15,000 bases of DNA, taken from assembly GCA_030674155.1 (NCBI GenBank), contig CM060329.1, forward strand, positions 20,369,406-20,384,405, read 5' to 3'. Below, in pieces: positions 1 to 6,482 of this stretch. A model generated the notes under the pieces. That model was given only the letters and a program-made list of their open reading frames with translations, did no database searches and was not told the DNA's origin. This stretch comes from Stramonita haemastoma (Eukaryota > Mollusca > Gastropoda > Neogastropoda > Muricidae). Position 1 is the stretch's first letter. Each line of letters begins with the position of its first letter. The position numbers were made by a program, and so were the translations under genes.

Positions 1-61
1 TAAAAGAATAAATCAAATTAAATTAAATCAAATCAAATAAAAACCACACACACACACACAA
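1..61. repeat. A/T-rich stretch ending in a CA microsatellite
   Basis: An AATCA/AATTA-type A-rich run leads into about eight CA dinucleotides at 45-60. Simple repeat, possibly continuing to the left of the window. Confidence 0.8.
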
Positions 62-502
62 GAAGATGCAAGCCTCAACACGCAAACAGGTGCACACGTA
101 CCCTTCGTCACCGGTGTTTCTACAAACGATTCACTCCAATACATTTTTACACAGGGAGAGGACAATGAATTCAGCTTTTGCTGACAGAGAACAACTCTGA
201 ATAATCTTAGAGATTAAATTTTTTAAACAAAGGCAGGAAGAATGCAGTGTCGCCAAAAGCCCAACAGGCCCATTTTCAAAGGAGAATCTAAAGAACAATA
301 ATTATATAAGATTTAAAACCAAACAGATGAGGCAAGAGGGCGTTAGATTAGAGAACAAAAATATATCACATAAGCAGGTAGTGCATACATTTTCACAAAA
401 GAAACTTGACAGCTTTGAAAATGGTAGAAAGAAGACGTGAAAACGTGGGCGTGAAAGTAATGACTGGGTAGGCGTGAAATATGATGACATAAGTAGAACA
501 AT
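62..502. other. Unassigned non-coding stretch
   Basis: AT-rich DNA with no codon pattern, splice pair or known repeat that I recognise. If the first exon at 585-647 is real, this is the 5' part of its first intron. The short open frame on the minus strand near 302-490 is low-complexity F/L/S/C and is not convincing. Confidence 0.5.
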
Positions 503-582
503 CTAACCCCCCCCCTCCTTCACTGCCCCACACCCTTCCCCCCTCCCTCCCTCTTCACCCCCACCCCACTCCCCCACCACTC
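503..582 (-). repeat. C-rich tract, G-quadruplex-prone on the minus strand
   Basis: Eight runs of three or more C lie between 507 and 575 (507-515, 526-529, 533-535, 538-543, 545-547, 558-562, 564-567, 571-575). On the minus strand this is a G-rich tract with short loops, meeting the usual pattern for G-quadruplexes. It begins directly after the putative splice donor at 583-584, a position where many animal genes carry G-rich intron starts and R-loops. That placement supports minus-strand transcription but does not prove it. Confidence 0.6.
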
Positions 583-584
583 AC

Positions 585-647
585 GTTGGCAGACTTGCGT
601 CGCAGACAGGGTAAAACCCGCCAGGCAGTGACACACGCCGGCGCCAT
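585..647 (-). CDS. Putative first coding exon, short basic N-terminus (partial)
   Basis: Reading leftward, an ATG at 647-645 in strong context (A at -3, G at +4) opens 21 codons ending exactly at a donor of sequence AAC|GTGAGTGG (GT at 584-583). The peptide begins MAPACVTAWR, has three Arg and one Lys and no acidic residue, as expected of a mitochondrial targeting sequence. The promoter motifs just upstream (ETS, NRF-1-like, YY1-like) are those known at nuclear genes for mitochondrial and housekeeping proteins. An alternative ATG at 676-674 opens another frame (begins MSRKQHHLDKWRRR, 30 codons plus two bases) into the same donor; an ATG at 692-690 gives only a 13-codon frame. The rest of the gene would lie left of the window, so the product is unknown. 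The start choice and the mitochondrial guess are inference. Confidence 0.45.
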
Positions 648-706
648 TTGTCAAGGTGGTGCTGTTTCCGGGACATTGTGCGCATGCGCCATTTCTTACT
701 TCCGGT
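640..706 (-). promoter_or_regulatory. Housekeeping-type promoter: ETS, NRF-1-like and YY1-like sites
   Basis: Within 67 bases there is a perfect ETS site (ACTTCCGGT at 698-706, ACCGGAAGT on the minus strand), a palindromic NRF-1-like site (TGCGCATGCGCC at 679-690, one mismatch to the classic 12-mer) and two YY1-like AAATGGCG cores on the minus strand (642-649 and about 687-694). There is no TATA box. The surrounding DNA is AT-rich, so the CpG cluster stands out. The order ETS, NRF-1, YY1 then ATG and donor fits leftward transcription. The individual motifs are seen directly; promoter function is inferred. Confidence 0.55.
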
Positions 707-715
707 TTGAAGAAC

Positions 716-1150
716 CCATCAGGACAAGCTGTGTATTTTCAAACCAAACCAAAAAAAAAGACCATATAAGCAACCAAGAAGTGCATAACAGAATCCATCA
801 AACCATTGGTCCCTACGAAAACCGTCTATCATCTATCCTCCACTACTTAAAAAAAAAAAGAGAATAAAGAAAAAAGGATAGGATTATTAACCACCCCAAA
901 ATCAAGCAGTTTGATTTCCATCATTAAAAGCCCTTGATTACACTTCCTTCCTGGAACTAAATTCCCCCTGCATGAAGAAATTTGATTAGAGCGAAAGAAA
1001 GACGCTCTCTGGAGTCACGCAACGTGTGTGAAATGAGAAGGTTCCGTTGGCCTTTGAACGCTCATGACATGTGACAGCTAAGGGTCGTGGTGACCGAATC
1101 GGATTCGTCGGCATTTCGTGAGAACCCTTGATTTGGTTGATTATCTGCCT
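716..1150. other. Unassigned stretch upstream of the putative promoter
   Basis: Non-coding DNA with A runs near 750 and 848. No exon, RNA gene or known repeat recognised. A 13-base near-palindrome around a CGAATC/GATTCG pair lies near 1096-1108. Some of it could be distal promoter if the exon at 585-647 is real. Confidence 0.4.
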
Positions 1151-1422
1151 ATTTTCTTTCTTTCTTTCTTTCTTTTTTTGTATTTTGTACCACTTTATAT
1201 CACAGCAGATTTCTCTGCGTGAAATTCGGGCTGCTCTCTCTCCCAAGGGAGAGCGCCGTCGCCACAGTGCAGCGCCTACCCATTTTTTTTTTTTTTTTTT
1301 CGTGCATGCAACTGTGTTTGCTTCCCTATCAGAGTAGCTTTTTTCTACAGAATTTTTCCAGGGACAATCCCCTTGATGACTTGGGTTCTTTACGTGCGCT
1401 AAATAGTGATGTGTAACACACG

Positions 1423-1453
<31 letters not shown>

Positions 1454-1592
1454 TAGCGCCCAGACCACCACTCAGGGTCTATAATGGATGGGGGAAAAGT
1501 TTCGGGCCCAAACGGGGGACGAACTACCGCACACTGCGACCCGGACTTTTTGCTTTTAGGCTTGGCGTGTTACCACCTAGACCACCGATCCA
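1151..1592 (-). mobile_element. Long tRNA-derived SINE with a conserved molluscan-type body
   Basis: Read on the minus strand the element begins near 1592 with a tRNA-like head. A degenerate A box is at 1573-1583 (GGTCTAGGTGG) and a weak B box at 1518-1528. Then comes a conserved central domain (1416-1453, containing ATGAGACGATAAACCGAGG), a second body segment with a GGGAGAG hairpin near 1238-1253, and a tail of AAAG repeats (1153-1173 on the plus strand). I recall similar bodies from mollusc genomes but cannot search. The poly-T at 1281-1300 is internal A expansion of the element. Divergent from any active copy and probably inert. Confidence 0.75.
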
Positions 1593-1611
1593 CATTAATC
1601 TTGGATTAATG
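1593..1611. other. Perfect 8-base inverted repeat next to the SINE head
   Basis: CATTAATC and GATTAATG are separated by TTG. It lies directly at the 5' end of the SINE. It could be a chance palindrome or part of the target site. Confidence 0.4.
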
Positions 1612-1743
1612 CTTAATTATCTTTAGCTTGTCACATCAGACATCGGACGAGATGCGGGAAAAAAACAACCCCTAAAGAGTAGTGTTAGAAATAAGCGAAA
1701 AATGTCGTACCAAAAGACTATCACTTGGAATAATTGATATTGT

Positions 1744-1801
1744 GTGTTGTTGTTGTTGTTGTTGTTGTTGTTATTGTTGTTTGTTGTTGTTGTTGTTGTT
1801 G
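1744..1801. repeat. GTT (CAA) microsatellite
   Basis: About 19 GTT units with two interruptions (ATT and TT). The minus-strand frames through it give only poly-Q, poly-T or poly-N and are not genes. Confidence 0.9.
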
Positions 1802-1897
1802 TCTGAGGTTCCACAGTTTGACACCTCTGGAGTCGCGCCCAGAGCATAAACTATGCTTCACTTTCTCTCTCCTGCAAACCATTGTGACACTTTCCGT

Positions 1898-2161
1898 ACT
1901 CACTGGGTGAGAAATTTGCGTGTGGGCGACTGTTTTTTTTTAAATGTTTTTTTTTTTTTTTTAAAATACTTCTACATAATAAAGGTACCATACCTCAGCC
2001 TTTGAGATGACTTTTCTACTTTAATGGATGATACAGGCTAGAACTCACTGGACGAGAAGTTTGCGTGTGTGGCTGTTTTCAAGTACTTTGATGTAATATA
2101 GGTAGCTATATACTCAGCCTCCCAGAGGATTACTCTCCATTTATGGATGACACAAGGCTGT
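1898..2161. repeat. Diverged tandem duplication, two units of about 120-145 bases
   Basis: Unit 1 (1898-2042) and unit 2 (2043-2161) both start ACTCACTGG, continue GAGAA(A/G)TTTGCGTGTG, share CTCAGCCT in the middle and end near ATGGATGA(T/C)ACA. Unit 1 is longer mainly because it holds two poly-T runs (1931-1962). No coding frame persists across either unit. This is either a short segmental duplication or two units of an unrecognised low-copy satellite. Confidence 0.7.
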
Positions 2162-2765
2162 TATTCCATGATGCTTAGCATATGAAAAACGAAACTCTTT
2201 TAATTCAAGTACTTCCAAAGTTACATATGTGATTCTATCACATCGTAGCGGAGGACAGGAAATTCTGAAAATTGATTAACCAAAAAAATATAGCAAAATT
2301 TAATTAACGTCGCAAATTAGAAGTTTAAAACTATTCGAAATAATATGAAACAAAAGAACGTCATTGGAGTGCACATTATTTCAAAGAAGTTGGAATATCT
2401 TTGTAGGATGATCAAATTAAGTTGATATATTTTAATGAAATTTTGCATGCGATTTCAGGTTTCATTTCCATCTTCATTTCGTGATTTGTTTTCATTTTAT
2501 TCCATATCCACGTTTGAGATACCAGAAAATTGAAAAAAAATCTGAATTTAAACTGGATATTCTTTAAGATTCTGCTACAAGCGATTTTCGTTTGTGGCTT
2601 CGAAGAGGACAAGATGTTTTAACAAGTTTTACTTCTGCCTAAGGCATCTTCTGCAATAATCATGTTTTCGATATGTGAATCAAAGAAAGGCAAACAAAAG
2701 AACTATTAAGCATTGTCGAACAGAATATGCTTGAGAAAAAATGCGTGTGACAAACTGAGGACGAG
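2162..2765. other. AT-rich stretch with nothing recognised
   Basis: No splice-bounded frame, RNA gene or known repeat. The short minus-strand frame near 2412-2612 has no domain features. It would be intron if the exon at 3738-3872 belongs to a gene running leftward. Confidence 0.4.
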
Positions 2766-3737
2766 GAATGTCAAGAATAAGACAAATGCGAAGAAGAAAA
2801 ATGCAAAAAAAGAAGAATGTAAAGAATGCCAACAAGAGTGAAAATAAATGCAATAAGAAAAATGCAAAGAAGACTACAAGACAGAATGGAAATATGAACA
2901 CGAAAAAGAAGAAAGCAAAGAAGTAGACTGCAAAGTAGGAGAATGTAAAGAAGAAAAATGCAAGGAAAAAGAATGCAAAGACGAAGAAAAATGCGAAGAA
3001 GAAAAATACATAGAAGGAGAAAAGGAAAATGTAAAGAAGAATAATACAATTTTAATGCATAGAATAAGAAATATGCAAAAAAGAATGCAAGAAGAAGAAG
3101 AAGAAGAAGAACGCAAAGAAGGAAGAAGAACGCAAGAAGAAGAAGAAAGAAGAAGAAGAGAAGAAGAAGAAGAAGAAGAAGAAGAAGAAGAAGAAGAAGA
3201 AGAAGAAGAAGAAGAAGAAGAGAAGAAGAAGAAGAAGAAGAAAAAGAAAAGAAAAAAGAAGATGAAATGCAAAGAATGCGAAGAGCGCAAAGAAGAAGAA
3301 GAAGCAGAAGAAGAAGAATGCAAAGAAGAAGAAGAAGAAGAGGAGAAGAAGAAGAAGAAGAAGAAGAAGAAGAAGAAGAAGAAGAAGAAGAGAAGAAGAA
3401 GAAGAAGAAGAAGAAGAAGAAGAGAAGAGGAGGAGGGGGAGGAAAATGAAGGCGTAGAAGGAAGAAGGCAAAGAAAAAAGCAAAGGGTAATGCAAAGAAG
3501 AAGAATGCAAAGAAGAAGAATGCAAAGAAGAAGAATGTAAAGAGAAGAAGAGAAGAAGAAGAAGAAGAAGAAGAAGAAGAAGAAGAAGAAGAAGAAGAAG
3601 AAGAAGAAGAAAGAAGAAGAAGAAGACGAAGAATGCAAAGAATGCGAAGAGCGCAAAGAAGAAGAAGCAGAAGAAAAGAAGAAGAAGAAGCAGAAGAAGA
3701 AGAAGAAGCAGAAGAAGAAGAGGAAAGAAACACTCAC
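2766..3737. repeat. GAA/TTC-rich tract of nearly 1 kb with TGCAAAGAAG interruptions
   Basis: Near-continuous purine strand. Long pure GAA runs lie at about 3160-3220, 3348-3390 and 3547-3611, and a TGCAAAGAAG-type unit is scattered between them. A 15-base periodic subarray sits at about 2928-3000. A block of about 45 bases around 3267 recurs at 3633, a spacing of 366 bases, showing an internal duplication. The tract ends where the donor of the cysteine-rich exon begins (3737), so in transcript sense it is a UUC-rich intron start. Long Glu/Lys or Ser/Leu/Phe frames on both strands are products of the repeat. Pure GAA runs are known to form triplex DNA. Confidence 0.9.
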
Positions 3738-3872
3738 GCTGACAAACAGGGAGAGCAGTCGGCACGAATTCGTAGCCCTCCATACATGCACACTGAGAGC
3801 CGCCCGCCACAGGCTTCTCAAAAGGCGGGCACCACTGGCACTGAACGGAAGCCAGTTCCTCTTCTTCACAGC
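3738..3872 (-). CDS. Internal exon encoding a six-cysteine EGF/ephrin-receptor-like module
   Basis: A 135-base exon on the minus strand. It begins after CTACTAG (AG at 3874-3873) and ends before GTGAGTG (GT at 3737-3736). Both introns are phase 1, the symmetric 1-1 phase typical of shuffled extracellular modules. The only frame consistent with this is open and encodes 45 residues with cysteines spaced C-x8-C-x2-C-x12-C-x1-C-x13-C. It contains CQWCPPF and then CACMEGYEF. The C-x2-C-P and C-x-C-x2-G-Y pattern resembles the cysteine-rich repeat of Eph receptors (GCC2/GCC3-type, also found in SCUBE and SVEP1 proteins) and the end of EGF domains. It probably belongs to a secreted or membrane multidomain protein. 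Neighbouring exons were not found; the intron downstream starts with the GAA/TTC tract. The exon is well supported; the family assignment is inference. Confidence 0.75.
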
Positions 3873-3914
3873 CTAGTAGGAGAGAGAGAAAGAAGACACG
3901 TGTTAATGTTTAGG
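3873..3914 (-). promoter_or_regulatory. 3' splice acceptor of the cysteine-rich exon
   Basis: In minus-strand sense there are branch-point-like CCTAAAC (3914-3908) and CATTAAC (3908-3902), then a pyrimidine tract (TCTTCTTTCTCTCTCTCCT, about 3895-3878), then TACTAG before the exon. Branch-to-AG distance is about 30 bases, as usual for animal introns. Confidence 0.7.
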
Positions 3915-3969
3915 TAGCTGTTATAAAGCTCCTTTTTTTAAAACCTTTTCTACCTTTTCTTACTTTCAC

Positions 3970-4255
3970 ATTCACTTATTCCGTAGTCTTGAAGACCGTT
4001 GGGGCACCACTAAAGATTCTGCAACCAGCTTCCTCCACTCCTTTGCAAATCGTTCCACTCAAGGCTCTTCCACTCTCTGATGTTGTCTTCCCATCGTTTC
4101 CTCTGTCTGTCTCTTTGTCTCCCTCCTTTTACTGTTCCCTGTAGGACAGTCTTGGCCAGTCAAGATGTTCGTGTGACGTGCCTATACCACTTCAGTTTGC
4201 TATGATTTTTAACTGGAATGAGAATGTTCTTCATATGGCTTGAAGGGGTTTTCAA
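3970..4255 (-). mobile_element. Non-LTR retrotransposon (LINE) 3' fragment, copy A
   Basis: On the minus strand this encodes the C-terminal tail of a LINE reverse-transcriptase ORF, with LKWYRHVTRTS near 4170-4200, then broken by frameshifts and stops. It matches copy C (13676-13990) along its length, including the 3' UTR ending at ACTACGG. The endonuclease and reverse transcriptase domains are absent, so it is a dead 5'-truncated copy. It joins a SINE fragment at its upstream edge. Confidence 0.75.
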
Positions 4256-4356
4256 TGGGAAGGATGACAAAATTGATAAAACTGCATACACACCGGAACT
4301 AGTTGTAAAAAGCACACAAATGTTTGTTTCAATATCCTTGAAGAAAAAGAATATGT
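4254..4356 (+). mobile_element. 3' part of the tRNA SINE (family B)
   Basis: The segment corresponds to the 3' third of the element at 9898-10233: a GATGACA-like start, ACTGCATACACAC, AAAAAGCACA, then a diverged end before an A-rich stretch. The tRNA-like head is missing. It abuts LINE copy A in the opposite orientation. Confidence 0.65.
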
Positions 4357-4679
4357 GCATAGACAGATTCTGGTTTTCATCTCCTCGTTAGTTCTGCGAT
4401 CTCTGTATGAGATGCCAAGAAGGCGCGAAAGCAATTTATCTCCATTGCCATTTTCAAGTTTTCAAATCATCACTCCATATTTTATTCAACAAATTTATTC
4501 GCAAAAAAATCTTCAATGATCACAATAATTTTCCCTGTATTTCACAGGAAGAAGACTACTAAATTAGCGAGAAATTTTTTTTTCATACTGTTAGAGACTG
4601 GCAAGTTTAGCCGCAAATTGTAAGATGCAAAAAAACACAGTTGCACTGAAACAGACTACAGTAGTCAGCATTACTGGGT
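4357..4679. other. Unassigned spacer between retroelements
   Basis: AT-rich, non-coding. No motif recognised. Confidence 0.4.
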
Positions 4680-4925
4680 GCGGTATAACAGGTAAAGGTG
4701 TCCCATAACCTATGCGGTCGTAGGGGAGCGGAGGCATCAGAGACCTCAGCTTCTCTAGGGGCCAGCATATTGAGGGTGGTGCCCACCTCATCTCCCTTGC
4801 TGCTTTACCTTCCCTGACCCTAAAGGGGGTAGGTACCCATTTACAGCTGGGTGAACTGGGGGGAGTGTAACTGAAGCCAAGGCGCGCCAAACGTCACCCA
4901 TCCATTTGGTAACCACGCTGGATGT
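4680..4925 (-). mobile_element. tRNA-5S chimeric SINE, copy 1 (head truncated)
   Basis: On the minus strand it starts within the 5S-like part. The box C-like sequence is at about 4892-4905, GGATGGGTGAC in element sense. The shared body follows (CCAGTTCACCCAGCTGTAAA, then CTGGCCCCTAGAGAAGCTGAG), ending GGTTATGGGACACCTTTACC. The tRNA A-box head is missing. It forms an inverted pair with copy 2. Confidence 0.75.
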
Positions 4926-5150
4926 AGTATGAATGTAGAAAACATCTGTCTGGACCTGACTTATCCTAGTCAGCGCCAGAAAGGAGAAACAATGGAGAGA
5001 GAAATTGGATATTTACGGTAACCACCACCCTAAGGCTAAGATAGAGGGAACAGTGTCTGGGAAATAGATATATTTCAGGATTCTGGATGTAGCCACATCC
5101 GCCTTCTTTGGCCACCCTCGTAATTTGCAGAGATAACTGTTGAAGAACAC
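4926..5150. other. Unassigned spacer inside the inverted SINE pair
   Basis: No feature recognised. It would be the loop of a hairpin if both SINE copies were transcribed in one RNA. Confidence 0.4.
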
Positions 5151-5262
5151 TGTCGCTGAGTGAATAGAATGTCTGACTTTGATCTTATGGTTTAATGAAG
5201 TCGTAGGTTCGAATCTCGGCAGGCTTCAGGCGCATTAAGGACATAATTATATATCTGTAATC
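5151..5262 (+). mobile_element. tRNA-derived SINE remnant (third head type)
   Basis: An A-box-like GCTGAGTGAATAG (about 5155-5167) is followed by a good B box GGTTCGAATCT (5206-5216). The spacing, about 40-50 bases, is longer than in a class I tRNA. The layout is like a Leu/Ser-type tRNA head. There is no clover-leaf pairing good enough for a working tRNA. It ends directly before SINE copy 2. Confidence 0.5.
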
Positions 5263-5267
5263 CATGG

Positions 5268-5545
5268 GGGCGGGATAGCTCAGTGGTCAAAGCACTCACT
5301 TTCACCCAGCTAAGGTTAAGTAGCATCGAGCGTGGTTACCATTGGATGGGTGACCGTTTGCACGCCTGAGCTTCAATACAGTTCCCCCAGTTCCCCCCAG
5401 CTGTAATGTGGTAACTGCCTCTTGAGGGTCAGGGAAGGTAAATAGGCGCCGCCTTTAATATGCTGGCCCCCAGAGAAGCTGAGGCCTCTGATGCTTCGCT
5501 ACCCCTGCGACCACACAGGTTATGGGACATTTATACCGTTACTTA
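5268..5545 (+). mobile_element. tRNA-5S chimeric SINE, copy 2 (most complete head)
   Basis: The head GGGCGGGATAGCTCAGTGG (5270-5286) includes a tRNA A box at 5276-5286. No tRNA B box follows. Instead 5313-5357 matches 5S rRNA: GGTTAAGTAGCATCGAG (box A region), GGTTACCA (intermediate element) and TTGGATGGGTGACCG (box C, 5342-5356). The body runs through CCCCAGCTGTAA, GGGTCAGGGAAGGTAAA and CTGGCCCCCAGAGAAGCTGAG to GGTTATGGGACA and a short A-rich end. By comparison with the other copies this is one family of about 280 bases. It has no coding capacity and would need LINE machinery to move. Confidence 0.8.
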
Positions 5546-5971
5546 AAAAAATGGTGAGCGCATGTTTTCCACACAGAACCTCGATTTACAAATTGGCCCG
5601 AAAAGGCACAATATCTAAGTATATGAGCAACACGAATAATTTTGTATGTAATATGTATATCCAATTAATGATCATGACGACATTCTTCCATTTTACGCTC
5701 AAGTACATGATGTGTGAAAGACACTGTCTAGGATGTGGCCAAGTGGACTGTTCCTGTTTCAGTAAAGGGTTTCCGTTACGTGCCTGCTTCCTTCTGATTC
5801 CCACTGCCCCTAGGCGACTTGAAAGGATAACAAGGCTGAAGACGTGATGTCTGTCTTTGAACAAAAGCGGCTATAGATCACTGTAAGAATGTTGATTCAG
5901 TCTGATCATCATTTTCTTTTTTTTTTTTTTAAAGAAAGCTTTTTGTAGGAAATTAGGAAGTAAAACTGCTT
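5546..5971. other. Unassigned stretch
   Basis: A plus-strand frame at about 5708-5846 is cysteine-rich (CERHCLGCGQVDCSC) but lacks a convincing acceptor-donor pair. A pyrimidine tract ending TTTCAG at about 5762 looks like an isolated acceptor. I do not call a gene here. Confidence 0.35.
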
Positions 5972-6012
5972 GGGGGATAGCGAGTTGCTCTGACCACTGA
6001 GCTATCTCGTCC
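5972..6012 (-). mobile_element. tRNA-like SINE head fragment
   Basis: In minus sense it reads GGACGAGATAGCTCAGTGGT, the same A-box head as the tRNA-5S SINE, then breaks off before the 5S part. Confidence 0.6.
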
Positions 6013-6145
6013 ACAAGATTACTACGAATATTTTGCATAATTATTCAAAGTTAGAGTTCCTGGTGTTAGAAAATGCATTATAAATGTCAAATATTTCTTA
6101 AACTGGTGCACAATGAGAAACACAAAGACGTAGACAAAGAACTGG

Positions 6146-6395
6146 TATTTTTATTTATCTATTCTTTTACATCGAAGGATAATGGAATAAGCATTCATGG
6201 TACTTTTTTACATCCAGTCCTTGTATGTATGCAGTTTTATAAATTTTGTCCTCTATTCCCAGCAGCACACAATAGCCTACTCTTCCGAAAAGCGGAACAG
6301 GTTTTAACGTGTGCGAAAGATATTCTGCCTGCTTAGCACATGGGACCTCTGCACTAATGTTAACTCCAGGAGAATATATCGCCTTGAATGGGAAA
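6146..6395 (-). mobile_element. tRNA SINE family B, internally deleted copy
   Basis: The 3' end (ATTCTTTTACATCGAAGGAT in plus sense) through the CACAATAGCCTACTCTTCC segment to GTTAACTCCAGGAGAA matches the element at 8042-8406. The conserved central domain is shortened and the tRNA head is lost. Confidence 0.75.
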
Positions 6396-6482
6396 AGATT
6401 AGATGTATCAGAATAATGCTAGGCTTTATATCTAAACAAAACAAAACCAAAACTACCTCACACGATGCATAACAAGATATTT

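Noticed and set aside
586..867. 93-residue plus-strand frame starting MADLRRRQGK
   Set aside because: It lies antisense to the putative promoter and first exon and runs into A-rich sequence. No start context or domain beyond the GC-rich part.
2771..3869. Long minus-strand frames of 250-330 residues rich in Ser, Leu and Phe
   Set aside because: They are translations of the GAA/TTC tract in three frames. Only the 135 bases at 3738-3872 have splice borders and normal sequence complexity.
5313..5357. Possible 5S rRNA gene or pseudogene
   Set aside because: Only the 3' half is present, always in the same place inside a repeated element, so it is part of a SINE rather than a 5S gene.
5708..5846. 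Cysteine-rich plus-strand segment CERHCLGCGQVDCSC
   Set aside because: The spacing loosely recalls EGF-type modules, but no donor follows and the TTTCAG acceptor falls inside the segment.
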